Below, in pieces: positions 24,782-34,780 of a DNA stretch of 64,000 nucleotides (positions are counted from its first letter, which is position 1; each line of letters opens with the position of its first letter). The notes under the pieces are model-generated. The model made no database searches and was not told where the DNA came from. It saw only the letters and a program-made list of their open reading frames with translations. The DNA is taken from positions 6,883,442 to 6,947,441 of the forward strand of contig OZ024896.1 in NCBI GenBank assembly GCA_964017195.1, written 5' to 3'. This stretch comes from Siderastrea radians (Eukaryota; Cnidaria; Anthozoa; Scleractinia; Rhizangiidae). Both the position numbers and the translations under genes were made by a program.

Positions 24782-25966
24782 TTAAGATACTAAATCATAT
24801 AACAAATCGATGCCCTCGTCGGATGACGTCATGTCCTCCCACCAATCCTCAGCGAAAGCCTCCATATTAAAATCCTGCACATCAAAATCCTGCACATCGT
24901 CCATCACCTGCTCCCACTCGTCGGGCGACAATAAATCCTGCAAAAATGAAAGATCGGGACAGTCAGAGGGTTCGCTGCCTTGTATAGTTCCCGAATCAAG
25001 GCCCGTAGGACACTCCTCAAGAAGAAGTTGAAGAAAGGATTCCGGGGTATCCACAGAGTCCTGCGATTCCGGGAGCGGGGTATCCACAGAGTCCTGCGAT
25101 TCCGGGGTATCCACAGAGTCCAGCGAGTCACAAAAGGTTTGGACATAGTCCACCACCGGCATGGATGTCCGACAATCCGTCAGGGGGATGGTTAGCGTCA
25201 TCAACTTCACCCCTCTTTTTTTCTCCTGATAACGGACTCGACGAATCCTGTTATACTCCATCACCCGCTCGGGATGGGCCTTCCGATATCGTTGCTGACG
25301 AATCCTGTTTTGCTCCCTCATCCGCTCGCAATGGGTCGCCCGATATTGTCGCTGTTGCTCCCTCAACTCCTCTCGATGGCTCTCTCGATATCGTGCCATT
25401 TTCTCCCTCACCTCCTCTCGATGGCTCTCTCGATATCGCCGCTTTTTCTCGTTCAACTCCTCTCGACACCTCTCTCGATATCGTCGCTGTCTCTCCCTCA
25501 CCTCCTCTCGATGGGCCTCCCGATATCGTCGCTGACGCGCCTGGATCTGTTCTCGATGGGCTTTAAAGTACTGCTTGTGTCTCTCCCTTATGCGCTCTTG
25601 ATGTTGTTCTCTGCAACGCTTGCTCATCTCCAACAAGTACTCTCGGTGCTTTATCCGGTAACGCTTTTGGCACTCCAACCGCTGGGCTCGATGCGTTGCC
25701 TGGTCGACCGCCTTCCTCCGGGCTCTTGGGACAGGTCGGGGTGGCCGTTCGTCATCATCATCATCACTTTTGTAGTACTTGACGGGGGCTCTGCGGGGGC
25801 GCAACTCTCTTTGGGTTGACGTCGCGAGCCGGGTGCGATGCGATGGGTAGAAGCACCTGTCAGTTTCCCCCCGACGCCGGGCTCTTTGGAGGGTTGGCTG
25901 TTTGGCCTCGGGGGCGCTTTCTTGGTCCTTGTAGGGGGCTCTGAGGGGACCTCTTGCGGCACACAT
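24782..25966 (-). CDS. Basic-repeat protein with acidic activation-like tail
   Basis: 394 residues from the first ATG in frame (25966). Residues about 90-247 consist of some twelve imperfect 13-residue repeats of the type YRESHREEVREKQ, forming long charged helices rich in Arg, His and Glu. Residues about 280-312 carry repeated ESQDSVDTP. The last 45 are acidic with bulky hydrophobics (SPDEWEQVMDDVQDF, then EDWWEDMTSSDEGIDLL), resembling a transcription activation domain. A sequence-specific or general DNA-binding activator is therefore conceivable, but not established. Its N-terminus overlaps the end of the upstream minus-strand gene by 107 nt in another frame, so splicing or leaky scanning may be used. 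Early regulatory expression is suggested by position. Confidence 0.55.
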   Translation of the reverse strand: MCAARGPLRAPYKDQESAPEAKQPTLQRARRRGETDRCFYPSHRTRLATSTQRELRPRRAPVKYYKSDDDDDERPPRPVPRARRKAVDQATHRAQRLECQKRYRIKHREYLLEMSKRCREQHQERIRERHKQYFKAHREQIQARQRRYREAHREEVRERQRRYRERCREELNEKKRRYRESHREEVREKMARYRESHREELREQQRQYRATHCERMREQNRIRQQRYRKAHPERVMEYNRIRRVRYQEKKRGVKLMTLTIPLTDCRTSMPVVDYVQTFCDSLDSVDTPESQDSVDTPLPESQDSVDTPESFLQLLLEECPTGLDSGTIQGSEPSDCPDLSFLQDLLSPDEWEQVMDDVQDFDVQDFNMEAFAEDWWEDMTSSDEGIDLLYDLVS

Positions 25967-26297
25967 CGGGAGAGGGTGGCGGTGCTGGAGGGGTCTGTGG
26001 CCGTTTGAATTCGTACCTCCAGTAATCGCAGCAATAGTCCAGGCCCTCAATGAACCAATCGCAGGTCATTTGAGGGTAACACAGCTGATGATACGGACGC
26101 GCCTGTTCTGCTCGGCGTTTCTGCGCCTCGACTTTCTCCGGCTCCAGTTGTTTTAAACTTTCTGAAAACTCATGAAGGTCTTCCTCGTCGCCGAACACCG
26201 CCAAGTCCACCTTGACTTTCTTCAAAATCTCCTCGACTTCCAAATCGAGCTCAAACTCTTCAAACTTCTCCAACAAATTCTCATGGGCAACCTCCAT
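25860..26297 (-). CDS. Acidic/Cys-aromatic putative regulatory protein
   Basis: 145 residues from MEVAHENLLEKFEEF. The ATG is 39 nt after TATAAAAG (26336-26329); an upstream in-frame ATG at 26408 precedes the TATA box and is rejected. Residues 1-60 form an acidic amphipathic helix. Residues 68-97 hold a cluster of Cys, Trp and Tyr (QLCYPQMTCDWF, GLDYCCDYW). The rest is Pro-rich and basic, like a nuclear signal (KRSPQSP, GPRKRPRG). It shares the divergent promoter with the polymerase gene, consistent with an early product. No homolog recognised. Confidence 0.5.
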   Translation of the reverse strand: MEVAHENLLEKFEEFELDLEVEEILKKVKVDLAVFGDEEDLHEFSESLKQLEPEKVEAQKRRAEQARPYHQLCYPQMTCDWFIEGLDYCCDYWRYEFKRPQTPPAPPPSPDVCRKRSPQSPLQGPRKRPRGQTANPPKSPASGGN

Positions 26298-26538
26298 TTT
26301 TGAGATGACTCCGCCGGCGATTCGATTTCTTTTATAGGGCCTTATTCGTTCCCGTGATGCCCCATGGACCCTCACTAGAGAGGGGGGAGGGGGGTCCCCC
26401 CACCCCATCCCACCCCTCCCTTGGGCACCCCCCTCTCTAGGGGGGCACCCTGTTTAGTCATTGGATCCTTCCCCTCCCACGTGACATTTTGGTTCTCTAT
26501 AAAAACAGAGCCCCGATCTCCAGCGAGTTCATCTGATC
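26298..26538. promoter_or_regulatory. Divergent promoter between the regulator pair and DNA polymerase
   Basis: On the minus side is TATAAAAG (26336-26329). In the middle are G-run/C-run palindromes at about 26378-26445 (AGAGAGGGGGGAGGGGGGTC with C-rich complements) and an ATTGG inverted CCAAT near 26460. On the plus side are CACGTG (26478-26483) and TATAAAAA (26498-26505). The CCTCCCACGTGAC..CTCTATAAAAA module matches the minus-oriented module at 10670-10637. Confidence 0.65.
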
Positions 26539-29500
26539 ATGGCCTCTGACAAAGACGACGATGTGGCGGGGCCAAGTGGCCTCGCCAGACGTGAGATCAT
26601 GTCCTTGCTGGGACTAGAGATGTCCGATTCAGAGCCAGAAGAAGAAGAAGAGACGACGACAACAAATTCCTGTGTGGGACCTTTGACGGACAGTGATGAT
26701 GAGATTTGTCAAGAGGCCTTGGACCAATGGGAACAAAGCGGGGGTGGATTGGATCCCTCTGCGCACGTTACCTTCCAATTTGACTTAGAACCTTTTGTGA
26801 ATCGGAAGAGTGATCGCATGGGGGTACAAGAACGTCATTTCAAGACCCAGTTACGTCAAAGGGGGACCTTGATGCCAGGCCAAAATATAACCCAAGCTCT
26901 CCAAGATGGATTACGTCGAGCCGTCGATCAAGTGTTAACCACTACCCCCGACCTCCACGATCAAGATCGCCTCTACTTTACCATCGCCTCCGATCGCCTG
27001 CACAATAATTTTCAGGGGTGGGGATTACGTGCAGGTGAATGGCGTCGAGACACAGAACGGGTGGAAGCTCTGTTCCAACGTTTAGCCCAAGCCCTCAACA
27101 GCAACGAACAATTTGAAATGGATGACTCCTTTCAAGTGTCCATCACTCAAGTCCATCATGCTCCTCAAGGTACCGGCAAACCCCGTCGTGGGAAACCAGG
27201 GCATCCCACCATGACCCTGTTGACAACCAACAAACGGTCTGTCATAACCATCACCAACGATGACGAACTCTGTTGTACCAGAGCCCTCGTGGTCGCCAAA
27301 GCTCGCGTGGACCAGCACCCGAAAGAGAAAGCCATTCGACAAGGAAGACCCCTGCAGAGAACCCTCGCTTGGGACCTCCAGAATGAAGCCAAGGTACCCC
27401 TCGGTCCTTGCAGCTATGATGCCTTGACCCAATTCAGCAAGACCCCATCCCTCACCGGTTACCAGATCCTGTTGGTCGATGCACAGCGATCGTTTCACAT
27501 CACGACGTTTGGTCCCCTTTCAGACAAACAACTGATCCTGTTGCACAACCAAGACCATTACGATGTCATCACCAAATTGCCGGGATTTTTCGGGTCCAGT
27601 TATGTGTGTGCGGCTTGTTGGAAACCCTACAACACCGAGGGACTGCATCGATGCACCAAGACCAAGTTGTGCGGAGCCTGTCGACAGAAAGATTGTCCAG
27701 ACTTTCAATATGCTTACCCCCGACACCTGAAAGCCACTCAACGTTGCAAGTCGTGTCATCGGGACTTTTTTGGACCCGCGTGTTTGGAAGCCCATGCCAG
27801 CAAGACCCATGCGGGCAAACCCGTCACGGGCCTCCAGACCTCCGTGTGCTCTCAACGATACCGATGCCCTGACTGTTATCAACAAAATGTGGGCTTGTCC
27901 CGCATTCAACGTCACCTTTGTTTCCACATAGACTGCCCGTCTTGTCACCAGTACGTCCACGCTGACAAACACCGTTGTTTCATACAAAAAGCCCCCAAAC
28001 CTCAAGACCAAAAGAAGAGAAAGAGGACCCGTCAAAAAAGTCCTCGCGCCAAACGAGGTGCCGCCGCGGAACCCCATGCCTCCTCTGAGGACGACCTGCC
28101 ACCCTTACACGTCTTCTTTGACATCGAAGCCATGCAGCCCCAGGGAAAACACATTGCCAATCTTGTCGTGGCCGAAACCGAAGACAACGATGAACCCAAG
28201 CCTTTCCCAGGTTCCACCTGTATCCGGGACTTTCTGGAATGGTTGGATACCTTGACTCTTCACGATACCCGTCAAGTCAATGTCATCGCTCATAATTTTC
28301 AAGGGTACGACGGGTACTTTATCATCCAAGAATACTATGGGGACAACCGGATCGTCCAACAACTCCGCAACGGATGTAAACTCTTAGAGATCAAACATGA
28401 CCGCATCCGGTTCATCGATTCGATGAGTTTCTTCCAGATGCCCCTCTCCGCCTTTCCCAAAACCTTTGGCTTGACCGAACTCTGCAAAGGGTACTTCCCC
28501 CACAAGTTCAACCTCCCCCATGATTATTATCAACACTACGTGGGCATCCTCCCCTCACGCGATCACTACATGCCTGAGACCATGTCACCCCAAGACAGAC
28601 AAGCCTTTGAAACCTGGCATCAAGAGCAGCGTGCCAAGAACGTCGTGTTTGACTTTCAGAAAGAATTGCTCGCCTATTGTGAATCGGATGTACGACTCCT
28701 CAAACAAGGATGTCTGACTTTCAAACGCATGTTTGAAGACTTGACCGGCTTCAATCCCTTCGATCACGTCACCATTGCCTCGGCTTGTAATCGAGATTTA
28801 CGTATGAACCGGATGATCCCCAACAGTATTGCCAGCGAACCCGCCGGTCATAACGGGTGGAGAAACAACAACATCAACCAGTCCCTCCCAGCCATTCAAT
28901 GGTTAACCTGGTGCGATCACCAACTACGTCAACGCGCCCTCCAAGATCTTACCCCCGCTGATCTACTGGCCAATGCCCATCCAGACCCACAGTACATCCA
29001 ACATGTCCGAAATCAAGGCGAGTATACGATCCCCGGGACCCACATCTATGTGGATGGTTATTGCCCCGACACCCACACCGTCTACGAATTTCAAGGCTGT
29101 TTCACCCACGGATGCCCTACCTGTTTTCCCCATCGCTACGAAAAACATCCCCGCAACCATGATCGGACCATGCAGGACGTCTATGACGCCACCCAAGACA
29201 AAGTCCAAAAGCTTACCGAACGAGGGTACAACGTCATTCAAATGTGGGGATGTGAATGGGAGCACCTCCTAAAAACCCAACCAGAGATCGACGCCTTCGT
29301 CCGGGAACTCAACTTCATCCAACCACTTGAACCTCGGGATGCTTTCTGTGGAGGGCGTACCAATGCCATCAAACTCTACCATCATATCACCCCCGGCCAA
29401 AAAATTCACTACATCGATGTCACCTCCTTGTACCCGTGGGTCAACAAGAAGTCTGTGTACCCCAAAGGACATCCGAAAATCATCTTCACCCCAGGTCACA

Positions 29501-30705
29501 CCGACGTACTTCAGTACTTTGGCCTCATCCAATGCAAAATCCTGCCTCCCCGTGAATTGTACCATCCCGTGCTGCCTTACCGTCATGACGACAAACTACT
29601 CTTTCCACTCTGTGCCCGTTGTGTAGAAGAAGAAATGGACAAACCTCTTTTGGACAGATCTTATCATTGCCCTCACCCCGACGAACAACGCGCCCTCACA
29701 AGTACCTGGTGCACTCCCGAATTAATCAAAGCCGTCGAATTGGGGTACCAAGTCCAATACATCTACGAAGCTTGGCATTTTGAAGAAACCTGTGAGGGCC
29801 TCTTCGCCGATTATGTCAACACCTGGTTGAAAATTAAGCAAGAAGCTAGTGGGTGGCCTAAGGACGACATGTCAGAGCAAGCCAAACAGGACTACATCCA
29901 GAAGTACTTCGAGCATGAAGGCATCCAGTTAGAGTACGACAAGATTGAATACAACCCGGGGTTGCGTACCCTAGCTAAACTCATGCTCAACTCCATGTGG
30001 GACAAGTTTGGACAACGCCTTAACAAGACCCAAATTCAAGCCTTTGATGATCCTCATGTCTTTCACCAGTTTTTGGACAAAGATTCCTTGGACGTACGTC
30101 ACGTGTCCGTGGTCAATGACCAAATGGTAGAGGTGCACTACCAAAATCAAAAAGAGGACATCCGCGTCTCACCCAACCTCAACATTTTTGTGGCCTGCTT
30201 CACTACCTGCCATGCCCGGCTCAAACTCTATGACGCCCTCCAACGCTTAGGGGAAAGAGTCCTCTACTTTGACACCGACTCCGTCATCTACCTGGAAGAA
30301 ACACCCACTCAATTTCAACCTGTCTTGGGTTCCTATCTAGGGGACTTCGCCTCCGAATTAAAGGACCAGGAATACATCGAAGAATTCGTCAGCGGTGGAC
30401 CCAAGAATTATGGCTACACTACGAATAAAGGAAAGGTCGAATGCAAGGTCAGAGGCTTCCGACTCAACAGTGAAGGACACGCGCAATTGAATTATGACGT
30501 CATGCGTCAGAATGTCCAAGATGAAATCCAGAACCCCCTTCCCAAACCACGGGAAATCCAAGTCACCAAAAGCCACCACATTGTTCGCAACCCGACAAAC
30601 TACACCTTGCTGACTCAACCCCAACACAAATGGTATCGCTTGGTGTACGACAAAAGAGTCCTAGATCCTCACACCTTCAAGACCTACCCCTATGGATACC
30701 AGTAA
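26539..30705 (+). CDS. polB: Protein-primed family B DNA polymerase
   Basis: 1388 residues. An acidic N-terminus is followed by a long extension (to about 520) with Cys/His clusters (CAACWKPY, CGACRQKDC, CKSCHRDF, CPDCYQQN, CPSCHQYVH) that probably bind zinc. The exonuclease motif FFDIEA is near 528. Polymerase motif A YIDVTSLYP is near 958, motif B KLMLNSMWDKFG near 1143 and motif C YFDTDSVIY near 1244. About 180 residues between A and B leave room for the TPR insertions of protein-primed enzymes. The size is at the upper end for Polintons. No separate terminal-protein gene is visible; the N-terminal extension could supply that function, which is inference. The ATG is 41 nt after TATAAAAA, and AATAAA is at 30782. 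Confidence 0.95.
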   Translation: MASDKDDDVAGPSGLARREIMSLLGLEMSDSEPEEEEETTTTNSCVGPLTDSDDEICQEALDQWEQSGGGLDPSAHVTFQFDLEPFVNRKSDRMGVQERHFKTQLRQRGTLMPGQNITQALQDGLRRAVDQVLTTTPDLHDQDRLYFTIASDRLHNNFQGWGLRAGEWRRDTERVEALFQRLAQALNSNEQFEMDDSFQVSITQVHHAPQGTGKPRRGKPGHPTMTLLTTNKRSVITITNDDELCCTRALVVAKARVDQHPKEKAIRQGRPLQRTLAWDLQNEAKVPLGPCSYDALTQFSKTPSLTGYQILLVDAQRSFHITTFGPLSDKQLILLHNQDHYDVITKLPGFFGSSYVCAACWKPYNTEGLHRCTKTKLCGACRQKDCPDFQYAYPRHLKATQRCKSCHRDFFGPACLEAHASKTHAGKPVTGLQTSVCSQRYRCPDCYQQNVGLSRIQRHLCFHIDCPSCHQYVHADKHRCFIQKAPKPQDQKKRKRTRQKSPRAKRGAAAEPHASSEDDLPPLHVFFDIEAMQPQGKHIANLVVAETEDNDEPKPFPGSTCIRDFLEWLDTLTLHDTRQVNVIAHNFQGYDGYFIIQEYYGDNRIVQQLRNGCKLLEIKHDRIRFIDSMSFFQMPLSAFPKTFGLTELCKGYFPHKFNLPHDYYQHYVGILPSRDHYMPETMSPQDRQAFETWHQEQRAKNVVFDFQKELLAYCESDVRLLKQGCLTFKRMFEDLTGFNPFDHVTIASACNRDLRMNRMIPNSIASEPAGHNGWRNNNINQSLPAIQWLTWCDHQLRQRALQDLTPADLLANAHPDPQYIQHVRNQGEYTIPGTHIYVDGYCPDTHTVYEFQGCFTHGCPTCFPHRYEKHPRNHDRTMQDVYDATQDKVQKLTERGYNVIQMWGCEWEHLLKTQPEIDAFVRELNFIQPLEPRDAFCGGRTNAIKLYHHITPGQKIHYIDVTSLYPWVNKKSVYPKGHPKIIFTPGHTDVLQYFGLIQCKILPPRELYHPVLPYRHDDKLLFPLCARCVEEEMDKPLLDRSYHCPHPDEQRALTSTWCTPELIKAVELGYQVQYIYEAWHFEETCEGLFADYVNTWLKIKQEASGWPKDDMSEQAKQDYIQKYFEHEGIQLEYDKIEYNPGLRTLAKLMLNSMWDKFGQRLNKTQIQAFDDPHVFHQFLDKDSLDVRHVSVVNDQMVEVHYQNQKEDIRVSPNLNIFVACFTTCHARLKLYDALQRLGERVLYFDTDSVIYLEETPTQFQPVLGSYLGDFASELKDQEYIEEFVSGGPKNYGYTTNKGKVECKVRGFRLNSEGHAQLNYDVMRQNVQDEIQNPLPKPREIQVTKSHHIVRNPTNYTLLTQPQHKWYRLVYDKRVLDPHTFKTYPYGYQ

Positions 30706-30781
30706 CTGAACACTCATCATAAAAGGAACACCTATCAAATAGGAACTCAAAGGAAAACCACAGTTATTGTAAAAACAAATC

Positions 30782-30787
30782 AATAAA
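30782..30787 (+). terminator. Polyadenylation signal of the polymerase gene
   Basis: AATAAA 77 nt after the polymerase stop, just before the right terminal repeat. Confidence 0.7.
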
Positions 30788-30823
30788 ACATGATTTATTT
30801 CATTTTGTGTTGTTTTCAAGGAC

Positions 30824-31077
30824 CACCCCTCTTCCCCAAATTGGACTTTGGACTTTGCGCCCGCGTTTTTCTCTGCGGTTTTCATCCACCCTGCGCCCAC
30901 GATCGATTTTTCAGACTCGTCAGCGGTTTCTCCTTCTAAACCACGTGACTTCCGGTTGCATGAGCCCGCGATCCTTTTTTCACACCTGGTCAGCGGTTTC
31001 CCATTCCACTTCCGGTGATGACGTCACTCGACCAATCAGAAGCCAGCAGTTGGGCCAAACGGGCCCAATTTACTACT
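30824..31077. repeat. Right terminal inverted repeat of the Polinton (254 bp)
   Basis: Reverse complement of 8242-8495, ending ...AATTTACTACT at the host junction. It carries the same CRE, ETS, E-box and CCAAT motifs in mirrored order (30942-31036). Confidence 0.95.
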
Positions 31078-31083
31078 TGTTTA
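31078..31083. repeat. Right target-site duplication TGTTTA
   Basis: Same hexamer and orientation as 8236-8241, directly after the terminal T of the right repeat. Confidence 0.95.
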
Positions 31084-31911
31084 CATTAGTATAGAACGAA
31101 AGAAGTCAAAGAAATTACAGAAGGCAAGTAAAGAAATTACAGAAAGCAAGTCAAGTATTTAACAAAAATATATATATATATACATATGTGAAAAAAGAAA
31201 GAATTTACAAATAAATAAATAAATAAGGATGCATAGATAAGTCTAAAAATTCTTAATATATTTTAATTACTGTTAGCAGTAAGCGAACGAAAGCTTGGTA
31301 TTTTTTTAATTAAGGTGTGAACATCAACATAATTCTCCTCGTGTTCTAAAAGCTGCAGTAATTCATAATTTGAAAGGATCACGTACTTTTAAAAGAAGAC
31401 ATTTAGCATAAGAGAATCTCCTGACATTTGTCTTACTACGTATTCAAGCCTTTGTGCCCTGATGAAAAAGGATCTGTTTGGGTTGGTTACGCGTGTGTCC
31501 ATTGAACAGAAAAACTATTTGGCAGTAATTTGCTGCAGCAGTGTTTATTCTGCAATAAAACTAAAGGGTGGTTACAACTTTGGAGTCTTTGGATAAAATC
31601 TGAGTTGGCCATTTAAATAAAAGCTATAGAGCAAACCTTTCCTGATCTGCTTTTTTATTTTCCCCCCTATTTGCAAGCTGTACGTGTATAGTTGTTTACT
31701 AGGTCGCTCTTACGAATTGAAGGCTTTAAGTTACCTTGGGACGGTGATTCGAGTGGCTTCGCTAACAAATTGGTCTTTCACAAACCAAAATTACTAGTAC
31801 AGGTTAGGAATTATCGAACGTGTTTTTCCTTCAAAAAAACAGCTTTTGAATAACGTTTTGATAATTGTAAGTAAATCAACACTTCTGGAATAACCAAGTT
31901 AATTATATCTT
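31084..31911. other. Host DNA right of the Polinton
   Basis: It starts with two short direct copies of AAAGAAATTACAGAA and a TA-rich run. The part from about 31510 resembles 3' flanks of the gene family (for example GGCAGTAATTT also near 63456) and 5660-5920. No gene seen. Confidence 0.4.
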
Positions 31912-31929
31912 ATTCACTGGAAAAGTTGA

Positions 31930-32105
31930 AAATTTACATACTATGTAAATAACATGTAAATAACATGTAAAAGGGTAAAAAGATACTGTAAAAAGTAAAT
32001 TTACATGATTTTTGGACTTTTACATGTTCTCAAAAGATACTGTAAATATCATGTAAATTTCGGCATTGAAACATGTAAATATAATGTGTACATTGTGTAA
32101 GGTCG
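31930..32105. repeat. Left subterminal ATGTAAAT motif cluster
   Basis: ACATGTAAAT, ATGTAAATAAC and similar motifs recur about ten times in both orientations. The mirror-image cluster is at 42415-43000. Such clusters are transposase-binding sites in CACTA elements. Confidence 0.7.
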
Positions 32106-33267
32106 ACTTATGAATGCTGTTAAATTGTATCTTATTTGAACCCTGGTTTTTATAACCAAGAAAATATGTTACGTGTAAGCAAAGTTCAATTGCACATGAC
32201 AAATTAGTACCGGTAGGTAAGTCAATTGTTACGAGGTTATCATAGGTGATAAGTTCTTCATTGTTTTTACATTTTACTACATTTCTCAAACAGAACCTGT
32301 CCTAGGGAACTCAGTAGGTCTTGTTTAGGTGTCCCTGGCATACAAGGAATGCAGTGATCCTTGCACAATGGTTTCAGTCTTTTTAATGTGACAGAGGAAA
32401 CCTGTCTCTCTTTTGAAAAGTGGAGGGTAATCATAATTTCTTGGTCTCTTTGAACCTGGAAGAGAAATGTGATTAACAGTAACCATAAGCACAGACACTA
32501 GACTAATTAATAAATATAGTACCCGATTAATACAGACACCCTGTCAAAACCTGCATTTTCTTACACACTGAATTCACTACTATTAATTAGTACACACCAA
32601 ACTGAATTACATTCAAGATATTCAGCACATTCGTATATTTATTTAGGAATGAATTTCACTAATAACAGATAGATTTTATTAATGGGATCAAAATTTCAAT
32701 TTTGCATAGCCTATTGCACCATTTTACCTATTGTACTATTGTAGCCTATTGCATCCAGTACCATAATTTCAAATAACTGTTGACTGGTTTATTACTAGTG
32801 TCAGGCAAATGGTCACATGCTGAGTATTTTGACTGTGATGAATTGTCTGCAGAGAAATGGTGTTGTGACATGCATCCAACACACTAAAAGGCTGGCATTG
32901 AGCTTTTAAGACAATGGTTAAAACTTTTTTTCAAGTAATCCTAAAACTAACTTTCAGAAAACTTACTGTTACATATATTAACGAGTAATAAATTAATACA
33001 TGAATACTTACAAGCCCTGTTTGCAACAACTTCAGGGAATCAGCTTTTATGGCATCCCGCCTTTCCTTTTTATAATCAGAAATCACCTAAAAGGTAATTT
33101 GAAGGATTCCCCTTGAATGAAATGATTACATGCATGTACATGAAAAGAGCTGATAGACTATTTTACTCTTTGAGCCAAAGCAATGATAAGAAAGTATCTC
33201 ACTAAAACTTGTCAAAAAGGCAAGTGGTAGTAAACTATGAAATGATAATGACCATCACAATTAATGA

Positions 33268-33365
33268 TATCAACTTATGCAGCCGATAAAAGAACAACCT
33301 GAAAAAAACTTCAGGCGAGAAATTTTCTTCAGGTTGTTTTGTTATCAGCTGCTTAAGTTGATATT
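33268..33365. repeat. Imperfect hairpin beside the minisatellite
   Basis: GATATCAACTTA..GCAGC..ATAAAAGAACAACCTGAA on the left pairs with TTCAGGTTGTTTTGTTATCAGC..TTAAGTTGATAT on the right around a short loop. Confidence 0.7.
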
Positions 33366-33402
33366 TTTTGTGGAACAAGGGTCCTCTCCCTTGTAAAAAT
33401 GG

Positions 33403-34780
33403 TACTGGGATCTTGGCGGGATCTTGGCAAGATCCCGGCAAGATTCCCGCCGGGATCCCGCCGAGATTTTGGCCGCCGGGATTCTTACCGGCGGCGGGAT
33501 TCCCGGCGGGAATTGGCGGGTGGCGGGATTCCCGGCGGCCAAAATTTCGGCAGGATCCGGGCGGGAATCTTGCCGGGATTCCCGGCGGCCAAAATCTCGG
33601 CGGGATCCCGGAGGGAATCTTGCCGGGATTCTTGGCGGGAGACGGGATTCCCGGCCGCCAAAATCTCGGCGGGATCCCGGAGGGAATCTTGCCGGAATTC
33701 TTGGCGGGAGACGGGATTCCCGGCGGCCAAAATCTCGGCGGGAACCCGGCGGGAATCTTGCCGGGATTCTTGGCGGGAAACGGGATCCCGGCGGCCAAAA
33801 TCTCGGCAGGATCCCGGCGGGAATCTTGCCGGGATTCTTGGCGGGAGGCGGGATTCCCGGCGGCCAAAATCTCGGTGGGATCCCGGAGGGAATCTTGCCG
33901 GGATTCTTGGCGGGAGACGGGATTCCCGGCGGCCAAAATCTCGGCGGGAATCTTGCCGGGATTCTTGGCGGGAAACGGGATCCCGGCGGCCAAAATCTCG
34001 GCAGGATCCCGGCGGGAGTCTTGCCGGGATTCTTGGTGGGAGACGGGATTCCCGGCGGCGAAAATCTCGGCGGGAACCCGGCGGGAATCTTGCCGGGATT
34101 CTTGGCGGGAAACGGGATCCCGGCGGCCAAAATCTCGGCAGGATCCCGGCGGGAGTCTTGCCGGGATTCTTGGCGGGAGGCGGAATTCTCGGCGGCCAAA
34201 ATCTCAGCGGGATCCCGGAGGGAATCTTGCCGGGATTCTTGGCGGGAGACGGGAATTCCCGGCGGCCAAAATCTCGGCGGGAACCCGGCGGGAATCTTGC
34301 CGGGATTCTTGGCGGGAAACGGGATCCCGGCGGCCAAAATCTCGGCAGGATCCCGGCGGGAGTCTTGCCGGGATTCTTGGTGGGAGACGGGATTCCCGGC
34401 GGCCAAAATCTCGGCAGGATCCCGGAGGGAATCTTGCCGGGATTCTTGGCGGGAGACGGGATTCCCGGCGGCCAAAATCTCGGCGGGAACCCGGCGGGAA
34501 TCTTGCCGGGATTCTTGGCGGGAAACGGGATCCCGGCGGCCAAAATCTCGGCAGGATCCCGGCGGGAGTCTTGCCGGGATTCTTGGTGGGAGACGGGATT
34601 CTCGGCGGCCAAAATCTCGGCAGGATCCCGGCGGGAGTCTTGCCGGGATTCTTGGCGGGTAACCGGATATCTCGGTGGGAGTGTTGCCGGGATTTGCGAC
34701 GGGAAACAAAATTCCTTGCGGTCAAAATCTTCCCGGCAGCCAAAATCTCCGAGGGTCCTGTCTGGAATCGTGCCAGGATT
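33403..34780. repeat. GC-rich minisatellite, unit about 69 bp
   Basis: About 17 variable units of the form CGGGATTCTTGGCGGGA(G/A)ACGGGAT(T)CCCGGCGGCCAAAATCTCGGCGGGA(T/A)CCCGG(A/C)GGGAATCTTGC, given here as a composite description. Units differ by small indels and substitutions. Lack of TA-containing stop triplets leaves long open frames on both strands, which I consider meaningless. The array begins after TCCCTTGTAAAAATGGTAC, whose inverse ends the related cluster at 38480. Confidence 0.9.

Larger units (their letters stand above)
8242..31077. mobile_element. Complete Polinton/Maverick (adintovirus-like) element, 22,836 bp
   Basis: The element is bounded by a TGTTTA target duplication and by 254-bp inverted terminal repeats starting AGTAGTAAATT. 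It encodes all diagnostic Polinton functions in open, intron-free frames: protein-primed DNA polymerase B, rve-type integrase, major capsid candidate, adenovirus-type protease and packaging ATPase. Internal base composition is visibly more GC-rich than the surrounding host DNA, and the genes are packed with overlaps as in a virus. Identical-looking repeats and intact core genes argue for a recent insertion. Known biology of the family: an integrating dsDNA virus or transposon replicated by its own protein-primed polymerase, whose integrase inserts the linear DNA. Whether this copy forms virions cannot be seen from sequence. Confidence 0.96.

Noticed and set aside
25967..26050. Longer N-terminus for the basic-repeat protein
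   Set aside because: Only a TTG at 26050; the first ATG is at 25966. A spliced leader remains possible.
26298..26408. Upstream extension of the acidic/Cys protein
   Set aside because: The ATG at 26408 precedes the minus-strand TATA box at 26336-26329.
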